Source of the DNA: Streptomyces venezuelae
GTDB taxonomy: Bacteria; Actinomycetota; Actinomycetes; Streptomycetales; Streptomycetaceae
Reading direction: 5' to 3'
Assembly: GCF_008642335.1 (NCBI RefSeq)
Contig: NZ_CP029191.1
Coordinates: 2,418,001 to 2,482,000 of the forward strand
DNA length: 64,000 nt
The notes beneath the pieces were generated by a model. The model searched no databases, was not told the DNA's origin, and saw nothing but the letters and a program-made list of their open reading frames with translations. The position numbers and the translations under genes are program-made. Positions 1 to 7,263 of the stretch are shown in pieces (position 1 is the stretch's first letter; each line of letters opens with the position of its first letter).

Positions 1-903
1 GACCTCGCGCACGAACTCGGGCTGCAGCGCCGCGTGGTCCTGCACGAGCATGCCCTGCAGGCGCAGCCGCTTGCCGATGACCAGGGCGAGGTTGCGCGGG
101 GCGGGCGTCGGCTCGGTGTCGTTGTAGCCCGCGATCATGCCGCAGATGGTGACGCGGCCGTGCACGTTGAGGCGGCTGATCGCGGCCTCCAGGTGCTCGC
201 CGCCCACGTTGTCGAAGTAGACGTCGATGCCGTCGGGGGCCGCCTCCTTGAGCTGCTCGGCGACGGACTTGTCGTCCTTGTAGTTGAAGGCCGCGTCGAA
301 GCCGTACTCCTCGACGAGGAGCTTCACCTTGTCGTCCGAGCCGGCCGAGCCGACCACGCGCGAGGCGCCCTTCAGCTTGGCGATCTGGCCGACCTGGCCG
401 CCGACCGCACCGGCCGCGCCGGAGACGAAGACGGCGTCGCCCTCCTTGAAGGAGGCCACTTCGAGCAGCCCGGCGTACGCGGTCAGGCCCGTCATGCCGA
501 GCACGCCGAGGTAGGCGGAGAGCGGCGCGGCCTCCGGGTCGACCTTGGTGGCGTGCTGGGCGGGCACGGAGGCGTACTCGCGCCAGCCCGCGAAGTGCAG
601 GACGTGGTCGCCCACGGCGAAACCCTCGGCGTTCGACGCGACGACCTCGCCGACCGCGCCGCCCTCCATGGGGCGGTCGAGCTGGAACGGCGGCACGTAC
701 GACTTCACGTCGTTCATCCGGCCCCGCATGTACGGGTCGACGGAGAAGTACAGGTTGCGCACGAGGACGCGGCCCTCGGCCGGGGCCTCCACGGGAACCT
801 CGCGCAGCGCGAAGTCCTCCGGGACCGGCCAGCCGGACGGGCGCCGCACGAGGTGCCACTCGCGGCTGACGGAGGGAAGCTGCTGCTCGGGGGTGACGGT
901 CAT
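1..903 (-). CDS. NADP-dependent oxidoreductase, CurA/PTGR-type MDR family (3' end cut by window edge)
   Basis: Zinc-independent medium-chain dehydrogenase/reductase that probably reduces an enone or quinone-type substrate with NADPH in the cytosol. The ATG is at 903 and 301 codons are present; the family is usually about 340 residues, so only the C-terminal tail lies beyond base 1. The N-terminal part has the PTGR-like YMRGRMN segment. The nucleotide-binding loop reads VSGAAGAVGGQVGQIAK and is followed by the NVGG motif. It is transcribed divergently from a MarR regulator across 109 bases rich in inverted repeats, the usual arrangement for a detoxification enzyme controlled by its neighbour. 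Family assignment is firm; the substrate is unknown. Confidence 0.9.
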   Translation of the reverse strand, partial: MTVTPEQQLPSVSREWHLVRRPSGWPVPEDFALREVPVEAPAEGRVLVRNLYFSVDPYMRGRMNDVKSYVPPFQLDRPMEGGAVGEVVASNAEGFAVGDHVLHFAGWREYASVPAQHATKVDPEAAPLSAYLGVLGMTGLTAYAGLLEVASFKEGDAVFVSGAAGAVGGQVGQIAKLKGASRVVGSAGSDDKVKLLVEEYGFDAAFNYKDDKSVAEQLKEAAPDGIDVYFDNVGGEHLEAAISRLNVHGRVTICGMIAGYNDTEPTPAPRNLALVIGKRLRLQGMLVQDHAALQPEFVREV

Positions 904-931
904 GGGGGCGTCCTCCTACTGCGGATCAGCG

Positions 932-993
932 TCAAGAAAAATACTTGAGGTTGTAAAACAACCATGCTCCTGAATATTTCATGATGTCAAGTA
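932..993. promoter_or_regulatory. Inverted repeats between oxidoreductase and MarR genes, probable MarR operator
   Basis: GGTTGT (949-954) and ACAACC (958-963) form a perfect 6+3+6 palindrome. TACTTGA (942-948) pairs with TCAAGTA (987-993), and a further TCAAG lies at 932-936. TCAAG/CTTGA half sites are typical of MarR-family operators. The cluster fills the space between two divergent genes, so binding could control both. The assignment to the adjacent MarR protein is inference. Confidence 0.55.
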
Positions 994-1012
994 AGTGGGT
1001 AACCTGGTGAGC

Positions 1013-1480
1013 ATGGACACCAGTGGCTCCGGCGACCGCGTACCTCGCGACCGCTCTCCCCACACCGATCCGCTGACACTCGAAGTCGTCGAGCTCATCG
1101 GCACGGTCGTGGCGCGGTACCACGGGGAGTACGAGGAAGCGGCCGCCGGGCACGCGCTGACCGGGGCCCAGGCACGCGTCCTCGGGCTGCTCTCCCTCGA
1201 ACCTATGCCCATGCGCCGCATCGCGCAGAAGCTGAAGTGCGAGCCGTCGAACATCACGGGCATCGTCGACCGCCTGGCGGCGCGCGGGCTCGTCGAGCGG
1301 CGCCCCGACGCGGCCGACCGCCGCGTCAAGCTGGCGGCGCCCACGGCGGAGGGCGCGCGGGTCGCCCGGAGCCTGCGGGAGTCGCTGGACTTCGCGCGCG
1401 AGCCGCTTGCGGAGCTGTCACGCGAGGAGCGGCTCGTACTGCGGGGGCTGCTGCGGAGGATGGCGGGTCAGGAGATCTGA
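1013..1480 (+). CDS. MarR family winged-helix transcriptional regulator
   Basis: DNA-binding protein of 155 residues, the normal size of a dimeric MarR regulator. The winged helix lies in the middle, with the recognition-helix segment LKCEPSNITGIVDRLAARG followed by LVERRPDAADRRVK in the wing. GTG codons at 995 and 1007 are alternative in-frame starts; I prefer the ATG at 1013 because the 995 start would sit directly against the palindrome at 987-993. It is divergent from the CurA-type reductase and probably represses it until a small phenolic or electrophilic ligand binds. The ligand cannot be read from the sequence. Confidence 0.87.
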   Translation: MDTSGSGDRVPRDRSPHTDPLTLEVVELIGTVVARYHGEYEEAAAGHALTGAQARVLGLLSLEPMPMRRIAQKLKCEPSNITGIVDRLAARGLVERRPDAADRRVKLAAPTAEGARVARSLRESLDFAREPLAELSREERLVLRGLLRRMAGQEI

Positions 1481-1505
1481 CAGGAGATCCGACTTCGTCC
1501 GGTGG

Positions 1506-2231
1506 TTACGTGCACCACCACAGGAAGCGGTCGCACGTCTCCGTGGGCTCGGGCTCCGGCGGGCGCGTCGGCTTCGGGTCGTCCGCGGGCGGTGGGGACG
1601 TCGGGTCGGGTGTGTCCGGGGTGCCGCCCTGCGGCGGGGGCGCGGTGGAGGTGGGCGTGCCGGGGCCGTCGTCGCCCTCGCCGGAGTCGGGGCCCGGCGT
1701 CTGTCCGCCCTCGCCGGAGCCGTCGTCCGCGTCCCGCCCCTTTTTGCCCTTTCCGTCCTTCCCGTCCCGCCCTTCGGCGTCCTTGGACTCGTCCGCGCTC
1801 GGACGGGACGACGTGGCCGCCGCGTCCTCGGCCGTCGTGCCGCCGGGAACCCTCCCGTCCGCGCCCGGCGACGCCGAGGGGGACGGGTCCGCGGTGCCGC
1901 CGTCCGGCGCGGAGGCCGCCCGGTCGCCGGAGCCGCCCTCCGTGCCCAGCTCGGCGAGGCTCAGGCCGCCCGCCGCGAGCGCGAGGCCCGCGGTCGCGAA
2001 GAGGATCTTGCGGCGTCTGCGCCGGTGCGCCCTGCGGGTGCGCTCCTTGCGGCGCCCGCGGCCGCGGGTGCGCGGGGACGACTCCTCGTACGCGCCGTCG
2101 TCGGCGTCGGGCTCCTCGTGCGACGCGGCGACGGACTGCGCGTACTCCCGGCAGGCTTCGGCCGGGGTTCCGCACCCCGGGCAGGCGAGGGCGCCGTTGA
2201 GGTGCCTGCGGCACGGGTGGCAGTAGTCCAT
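1506..2231 (-). CDS. SCO2400-family zinc-ribbon membrane protein
   Basis: A 241-residue protein of unknown function. The N-terminus has a CxxC pair (C4, C7) and a second pair (C17, C20) forming a zinc-ribbon-like knuckle. A basic arginine stretch near residues 60-75 precedes one hydrophobic helix (about 76-98). The rest is a low-complexity, proline, serine, glycine and aspartate-rich tail likely to lie outside the membrane, ending in a short cysteine- and tryptophan-containing segment. The opening matches what I remember of the Streptomyces SCO2400 family. It stands alone, converging on the MarR gene. The topology is inferred from the positive-inside rule. Confidence 0.8.
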   Translation of the reverse strand: MDYCHPCRRHLNGALACPGCGTPAEACREYAQSVAASHEEPDADDGAYEESSPRTRGRGRRKERTRRAHRRRRRKILFATAGLALAAGGLSLAELGTEGGSGDRAASAPDGGTADPSPSASPGADGRVPGGTTAEDAAATSSRPSADESKDAEGRDGKDGKGKKGRDADDGSGEGGQTPGPDSGEGDDGPGTPTSTAPPPQGGTPDTPDPTSPPPADDPKPTRPPEPEPTETCDRFLWWCT

Positions 2232-2333
2232 GAGGCATGGAGGCTAAGTGCCGTGCCGGTGACAGCGGAACCCGCCGCTGTGAAAGTTGTGTGCGGAATC
2301 GAGCAGTCCGGCCCATTCCGGGCGCCGGCCTGC

Positions 2334-3698
2334 TCACGCCCTTCCCAATTGTCCCCTCAACCTGCGGGCCCGCAGCACCAGTTCCAGCTCGAAGCGCCGG
2401 TCCGGGTCGTCCACCTCGTCGCCCCAGAGCTCCCTTATCTGTCGCAGGCGGTAGCGGACCGTCTGGGGGTGTACGCCGAGCCGGGCCGCCACCTCGGGGG
2501 CGCCGCCGCGGGTCTCCAGCCAGGCCAGCAGGGTCTCGGCGAGGCGGCGGCCGTGGGCGGGGCCGCAGTGCTCCAGGGGCGCCAGACAGCGGCGGGCCAG
2601 GTCCTCGATCAGCTCCTCGGGCTGGAGCAGCACCAGCGCCTCGGTGTGCTCCGTGCAGTGCAGGACCTCGCCGGAGGGCAGCAGTCCGCGCTCCATGAGG
2701 CGCACCGCCGCCTCCGCCCAGCGCAGCGACTTCGCGGCATCGGCGAGCGGCACGGGCGGGCCGATGGCGCCGGACCAGCCGGTCATGGCGCGGCGCAGGA
2801 GTTCGGGGCGGCCCGCCGCGTCGGGGTCGGGCACGACCATGCGGGGCTGCTCGGCCTCCATGTCGAGCAGGACGCCCTCGCCGACGGCGGGCGCGACGGC
2901 CTCCCGCGCCGGGCGCAGCAGGACGCCGACGGCGACGCGTTCGGGCAGCTGCCAGCCGACGCGGGCGGCGCGCTCGCCGAGGCCGTTGCCGAGGGCCGCG
3001 GCGCCGGAGCCGGAGCCGGTGCTCTGTCCTGAGCCGTACGACGTCCCCGGCGCGCTGTCGGAGCGCCGGTCGGAGAGCAGCAGTTCCATCAACTTGCGCT
3101 GCAGGCGCAGCCGTTCGCCCGCCTCGCGGGCCGCCGCCTCCGCGTAGCCGCGCACGGACTGGTCGACGAGGCCGTCCAGATACTCGAAGCCGGACTCGGC
3201 GAGTTCGTACATGGCCGGCGGCGGGATCTCGATCTGCTGGCCGATCTCGGCGAGGCGGCGCCAGGCGAGGCGTACGCCCAGGCGGTAGATGGCCTGGAGC
3301 GAGTCGAGGCTGCGGCCGTGCAGGCCCTCGCCGCGGCCGAACTCCTGGAAGACCTCCAGGTGGTAGCGGGGGCGGCCCTCCTGTGACGCCAGTTGCTGGA
3401 CGAAGCCCTCCAGGGCGCGGCGGATGCCGATCAGCGCCATCGGCTCGCCCGAGTCGTCGAGGACGACGGGCAGGCCGGGGTACTCGGCGCGGATCTCGCG
3501 CAGGATGTCCTGGGCGAGCGCGGGCACCTCCTCCAGGGCGAGCGCGGCGAACTCCCGCACCTGCCGGGGCGGTACGTCGCGCCACGCGGAGCGGAAGGGG
3601 GCGCGGTCCTGCGGGGTGCGGTCGTCCGGAACGCGGTCGTCCGGGAACGCGTCGTCAGCCGTCAGGTCGTCGGACGCCTGGGCGTGGGTCGCGGCCAC
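2334..3698 (-). CDS. PucR-family helix-turn-helix transcriptional regulator
   Basis: A 454-residue regulator starting at GTG 3698. The C-terminal 60 residues carry the PucR-type HTH (RLGVHPQTVRYRLRQIRELWG). The central part resembles the sensory domain of this family, which in other bacteria responds to purine or amino-acid metabolites. A glycine/serine-rich linker lies near residues 215-235. The gene starts 6 bases after the stop of the small DUF2613-like gene, so the two are probably co-transcribed. No catabolic operon is adjacent, so its target is unknown. Confidence 0.85.
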   Translation of the reverse strand: MAATHAQASDDLTADDAFPDDRVPDDRTPQDRAPFRSAWRDVPPRQVREFAALALEEVPALAQDILREIRAEYPGLPVVLDDSGEPMALIGIRRALEGFVQQLASQEGRPRYHLEVFQEFGRGEGLHGRSLDSLQAIYRLGVRLAWRRLAEIGQQIEIPPPAMYELAESGFEYLDGLVDQSVRGYAEAAAREAGERLRLQRKLMELLLSDRRSDSAPGTSYGSGQSTGSGSGAAALGNGLGERAARVGWQLPERVAVGVLLRPAREAVAPAVGEGVLLDMEAEQPRMVVPDPDAAGRPELLRRAMTGWSGAIGPPVPLADAAKSLRWAEAAVRLMERGLLPSGEVLHCTEHTEALVLLQPEELIEDLARRCLAPLEHCGPAHGRRLAETLLAWLETRGGAPEVAARLGVHPQTVRYRLRQIRELWGDEVDDPDRRFELELVLRARRLRGQLGRA

Positions 3699-3704
3699 GG
3701 TCGC

Positions 3705-3857
3705 TCACTGCCCCTGAGCCGGGGCCTCGTAATGCACGAGTGGTGTGTTGGGCTGGTCCGGCGTGGCGTCGAGGAGCGCGACGATGCCGAGCCCCGCGCC
3801 CACGGCGAGGAGCGCCCCGGCGGCGACGGTGAGTGAAGCGGCGAGCAGTCGGTGCAT
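3705..3857 (-). CDS. Small single-helix membrane protein, DUF2613-like
   Basis: A 50-residue peptide reading from ATG 3857: a short basic start, one hydrophobic helix (about residues 5-28), then a polar tail with DATPDQPN and a C-terminal AQGQ. This layout matches the small actinobacterial DUF2613 proteins as I remember them. An upstream in-frame start at 3905 would add 16 basic, proline-rich residues and looks less likely. The stop is 6 bases before the PucR gene, suggesting one transcript. Function unknown. Confidence 0.7.
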   Translation of the reverse strand: MHRLLAASLTVAAGALLAVGAGLGIVALLDATPDQPNTPLVHYEAPAQGQ

Positions 3858-3952
3858 TGCGAGGGTCAGCCTCTCTGTCGGAGGTCGTCCCCACCCAGGT
3901 CGCACAGCCCCGTGCCGGCCCCGCCCGGCAAGTCCTCAGTCTCTGCAACGCA

Positions 3953-3982
3953 TTGACACTACGTCAAGAGTCCGCCTACGGT
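3953..3982 (+). promoter_or_regulatory. Probable promoter of the DUF3068 gene
   Basis: TTGACA (3953-3958) and TACGGT (3977-3982) are separated by 18 bases, a good match to the vegetative HrdB-type consensus. The -35 box overlaps a small palindrome, TTGAC (3953-3957) and GTCAA (3963-3967). Predicted transcription starts near 3989, leaving a leader of about 95 bases that contains the 4005-4050 hairpin. Confidence 0.55.
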
Positions 3983-4004
3983 TCCCGGCCCATACGGCTC
4001 GGTA

Positions 4005-4050
4005 AGAGCCTGTGTCATGACCCCGCCCGGGTGGTCATGACACAGGCTCT
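4005..4050. repeat. Perfect 18-bp inverted repeat in the leader of the DUF3068 gene
   Basis: The arm at 4005-4022 (AGAGCCTGTGTCATGACC) pairs without mismatch with 4033-4050 around a 10-base GC-rich loop. No T-run follows, so it is not a standard terminator. In RNA it would make a very stable hairpin 35 bases before the start codon. It could be an attenuator, an operator or the remnant of a small mobile element. Confidence 0.8.
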
Positions 4051-4084
4051 GACACTCTCCCGCCCTCAGCCCAGGAGTGACCCC

Positions 4085-5119
4085 ATGCGCCGCACCGCCT
4101 CCCCTCTCTCGCTGATCCTTCTCGGGCTCGGCGCGTTTCTTCTGGTTCTGGCTCCGATGCTGGCCTGGTACGTCGAGCCACGCGCGAAACGCACGCCCGT
4201 GGATGTCGACATCACGACCGTCTTCAAAGGCAAGGGAAGCTATTTCGACACCGAGAAGATCAAGACGGTCCACGACAAGAACCTCACCATCACCCGTCAG
4301 GTGCGCGGCGACGTGGCCGACAGCGAGGACAGCGGGCGCGCGGTCTGGGACGTGTCCACGTCGGTGGATCCGGACAAATCCCTGCCCGCGGCCGACCCGC
4401 ACGACTCGCTCCAGTGGACGCTGGAGCGCTGGGTCACCGACCGGAAGACGAACGCGCCGGTGCACTGCTGCGGCGAGGAGCCGTACTTCGAGGGCGAGGC
4501 GTACCTGAAGTTCCCCTTCGACGTGGAGAAGCGGTCCTACACCTGGTGGGACAACACGCTGGGCGCGACCGTGCCGCTCACGTACCGCGGCACGAAGAAG
4601 ATCCAGGGGTACGAGGGATACAAGTTCACGGCGAAGGTGAAGCCCACCAAGACGGGCACGCGCCAGGTGCCGGGACGGATGGTGGGACAGCCGAAGAAGA
4701 GCCAGGTCATCGCCGACGAGTACTACGCCAACCACGGCATCGAGCTCGTCGCGGACCAGCGCACCGGCCGGATCATCTACGCCGCGATCGGCCCCCGCAA
4801 GACGCTGCGCGCGCCGGGGTCGGAGAAGGACGCGACGGTGCTGCTCGACAGCGACCGGATCGCGTTCACGCCGGCCACGCAGAAGGCTCAGGTGAAGCTC
4901 GCGGACGACGACAGCAGTCGGCTTGAACTGGTCGGTGAGACGCTGCCGCTCGGTGCGTACGTGCTGGGCGGGGTACTCGCCGTGGCGGGCATCGTGCTCG
5001 TCGTACGCGGGCGTCAGGACGACGGGGCGAACGGTCCCGGGCGGCGCGGGAACGGAGCGGAGCCGGACAGTCCGGATCCGGACACGTCACCGACCGCCCT
5101 GCAGCCCAGCACGATGTGA
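4085..5119 (+). CDS. DUF3068 domain membrane protein (PgfA-like/PorA-family)
   Basis: A 344-residue envelope protein with an N-terminal transmembrane helix (about residues 9-31), a large extracytoplasmic domain and a second helix near residues 282-302, followed by a disordered acidic tail. The DUF3068 family includes the mycobacterial protein PgfA (MSMEG_0317/Rv0227c), linked in published work to polar growth and trafficking of envelope lipids. A CC pair sits near residue 127. It is the first gene of a co-directional run of ten genes with glycosyltransferases, methyltransferases and an AftD homologue, which suggests a role in assembling or moving an envelope glycoconjugate. The family call is good; the role here is inferred. 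Confidence 0.85.
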   Translation: MRRTASPLSLILLGLGAFLLVLAPMLAWYVEPRAKRTPVDVDITTVFKGKGSYFDTEKIKTVHDKNLTITRQVRGDVADSEDSGRAVWDVSTSVDPDKSLPAADPHDSLQWTLERWVTDRKTNAPVHCCGEEPYFEGEAYLKFPFDVEKRSYTWWDNTLGATVPLTYRGTKKIQGYEGYKFTAKVKPTKTGTRQVPGRMVGQPKKSQVIADEYYANHGIELVADQRTGRIIYAAIGPRKTLRAPGSEKDATVLLDSDRIAFTPATQKAQVKLADDDSSRLELVGETLPLGAYVLGGVLAVAGIVLVVRGRQDDGANGPGRRGNGAEPDSPDPDTSPTALQPSTM

Positions 5120-5329
5120 TGAGACGTCAGCTGTTGAAAGCGCAGAAATTGTCACTTCGGTGAGTAGCCGCGCGGTACGGGTCGGCGAAAACTATCCACC
5201 CCCACCCGCGCACAGCCCCCGCACCACCGCACCACCCCGCATGAGGCACCACCCCGCAGAACCCAGCAGGACCGTTCCGCCCGACCGGACCCCCCACAGT
5301 TCCGCACCCTGAGACGAGTTGGAGCACGC

Positions 5330-6547
5330 ATGCCCCAGCACGTACCGTCCTCGCTGCGCGCGGCCACCCCACGCCGCGCGGAGCGCATTCCGGCGCTTCC
5401 CCCACAGCCGCGCCGGATCGTCTTCCTCGCCCACCGCGACCTCGGCAACCCAGCCGCGGGCGGCTCCGAACTCCTCGTCGACCGGCTCGCCGACGGCCTC
5501 AGCAAACAGGGCCACCAGGTCACCTTGCTGTGCGGCGGGCCCGCCGCGTACCGCGACTACCGAGTCGTGTCCGCCGGCGGCGACCTCGGCCACTACCTGC
5601 GGGCCCGCACCGCGTTCACCCGACAGGTCGGCGACTGCGACCTGCTCGTCGAGGTCTGCAACGGCATGCCGTACCTGGCGCCGCTGTGGCACCGCGGGCC
5701 CACCCTGTGCCTCGTCAACCACGTCCACACCGACCTGTGGGGGATGCGCTTCCAGGGCGCGCTCGCCCCCGCCGCCCGGATCGGCCGCAGACTCGAACAC
5801 TGGGCGCTCTCGGGCGCCCAGCGCGGGAACCTCCTCGTGGCCGTCTCGCCGTCGACGGCCACGGCGCTGCGCGCGATCGGCGTCGACCGCGACCGCATCC
5901 GCATCGTGCACAACGGTGTGGAGGAGCCGGGCCCGCTGCACGCCCGCTCCGACGAACCGCTGTTCCTGGCGATGGGGCGGCTCGTCGAGTACAAGCGGAT
6001 CGATCTGCTGTTACGCCTGTGGGAGCGCGTCAGACCCGTCACGGGCGGCCGGCTCGTGATCGTGGGCGACGGCCCCGAGCGGCAACGGCTCGAACAACTC
6101 GCCGGTCCCGGCGTGGAGTTCAAGGGTCATGTCTCCGAGGCGGAGAAGCACCGGCTGCTCTGTGAGGCGTGGATGCTGCTGCATCCGTCGGCCGTGGAGG
6201 GCTGGGGGCTCGTCATCACCGAGGCGGCGACCCGTTCGACGCCCTCGATCGGCTTCGACGTGCCGGGCGTACGCGACTCCGTGGAGGACGGCGTGACCGG
6301 TCTCCTCGCCCGGGGCGAGAGCTCCTTCGCCGCCGCCTGGTGCACCCTCGCGCTCAGCGCCGAGCGCCGCAGGGCCCTCGGCAAGGCCGCAGGGGAGCGG
6401 GCCGCCCAGTTCCGCTGGGGCAACACGGTGCGGCAGTTCCAGGCGGTGGCGGCCGAAGCGGTCGCCGCACACCAGGTGTCCCAAGGGCGGCCCGGCTCCC
6501 AGGACCAGGCGCCCCAAGGACCCCCGACTCCCCAGAGGTCTGCGTGA
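5330..6547 (+). CDS. GT4-family glycosyltransferase with a TTA codon
   Basis: A 405-residue GT-B retaining glycosyltransferase. It begins with the nucleotide-fold strand RIVFLAH and a GGSELLVDRLADGL acceptor-side loop. The C-terminal half has the sugar-nucleotide motif E-G-W-G-L-V-I-T-E (EX7E). Residue 228 is encoded by TTA (6011-6013) in the frame IDLLLR. TTA is very rare in Streptomyces and needs the bldA tRNA, so translation is probably developmentally limited. The last base triplet overlaps the methyltransferase start (GTGA). Substrate unknown; the neighbours point to an envelope glycan or glycolipid. Confidence 0.92.
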   Translation: MPQHVPSSLRAATPRRAERIPALPPQPRRIVFLAHRDLGNPAAGGSELLVDRLADGLSKQGHQVTLLCGGPAAYRDYRVVSAGGDLGHYLRARTAFTRQVGDCDLLVEVCNGMPYLAPLWHRGPTLCLVNHVHTDLWGMRFQGALAPAARIGRRLEHWALSGAQRGNLLVAVSPSTATALRAIGVDRDRIRIVHNGVEEPGPLHARSDEPLFLAMGRLVEYKRIDLLLRLWERVRPVTGGRLVIVGDGPERQRLEQLAGPGVEFKGHVSEAEKHRLLCEAWMLLHPSAVEGWGLVITEAATRSTPSIGFDVPGVRDSVEDGVTGLLARGESSFAAAWCTLALSAERRRALGKAAGERAAQFRWGNTVRQFQAVAAEAVAAHQVSQGRPGSQDQAPQGPPTPQRSA

Positions 6548-7263
6548 AGGACCCTTCGCTGCGCCGCTCCGCCACCCTCTTCCGGGCCTTCCTGCGCGAG
6601 CAGCAGGAGCCCGAGCGGTGCTACACGCTCCTCGCCCGCGACGCAGCCGACCAGGTCGAGGCGTACGGACCGGTGAAGGACCGCGTCGTCGTCGACATCG
6701 GCGGCGGGGGCGGATACTTCACGGAGGAGTTCCGGAGGCGCGGCGCGCAGTCCTTCCTCTTCGAGCCCGACCCCGCCGAGCTGGGGCCCAAGCCGCCGGA
6801 GGGCGCGGTCGTCGCCGACGGCTATCTGCTGCCGCTCGCGGACGGCGTCGCCGACGTCACGTTCTCCTCGAACGTCCTGGAGCACGTCGACGACCCGCAG
6901 ACGTTCCTCAGCGAGATGGTCCGGGTCACCAGGCCCGGCGGGCTGATCTACGTCTCGTTCACCAACTGGCTCTCCCCCTGGGGCGGTCACGAGTGGGCGC
7001 CCTGGCACTACCTGGGCGCCGAACGGGCCCGGGCCCGCTACGAACGACGTACCGGCAAGGCCGCGAAGCACACGCTCGGCGAGAACCTCTTCGTCCACCA
7101 CGTCGGGGCGACGCTGCGCCAGGTGCGCGGCCGCGACGACGTGGAGATCGTGTCGGCGCGCTCCCGCTACTGGCCCTTCCTGGCCGGGGCGATCACCAAG
7201 GTGCCGGGTGTGCGCGAGGTCGCGACCTGGAATCTCCTCCTCATCCTCAGGCGGTGTCCATGA
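6544..7263 (+). CDS. Class I SAM-dependent methyltransferase
   Basis: A 239-residue enzyme starting at a GTG that overlaps the glycosyltransferase stop by four bases, so the two are translationally coupled. SAM-binding motif I is VVDIGGGGGYF and the post-motif segment is SNVLEHVDDP. Mycobacterial Rv0224c is, from memory, a methyltransferase of this type located near the DUF3068 and GT4 genes. Its stop overlaps the ATG of the AftD-like gene by four bases. Likely target is a sugar or lipid of the same pathway, but this is not shown. Confidence 0.88.
   Translation: MKDPSLRRSATLFRAFLREQQEPERCYTLLARDAADQVEAYGPVKDRVVVDIGGGGGYFTEEFRRRGAQSFLFEPDPAELGPKPPEGAVVADGYLLPLADGVADVTFSSNVLEHVDDPQTFLSEMVRVTRPGGLIYVSFTNWLSPWGGHEWAPWHYLGAERARARYERRTGKAAKHTLGENLFVHHVGATLRQVRGRDDVEIVSARSRYWPFLAGAITKVPGVREVATWNLLLILRRCP

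Noticed and set aside
904..1012. A SoxR box in the divergent region (TTGAGG-like sequence)
   Set aside because: The palindromic SoxR consensus is not present; the inverted repeats fit a MarR operator and the local regulator is a MarR protein.
1468..3585. A 705-codon minus-strand frame across the SCO2400-like and PucR genes
   Set aside because: It runs through two well-supported genes in a different frame and its translation is almost wholly Arg/Pro/Ala, typical of a GC-bias shadow.
4005..4050. A rho-independent terminator
   Set aside because: There is no T-run on either strand, and it lies in the leader of a gene after a promoter, not after a stop codon.
6618..7259. An in-frame 214-codon upstream extension of the AftD-like gene
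   Set aside because: It overlaps the methyltransferase in another frame; the translation is Arg/Gly-rich without motifs, and ATG 7260 gives a normal family N-terminus with a coupled overlap.
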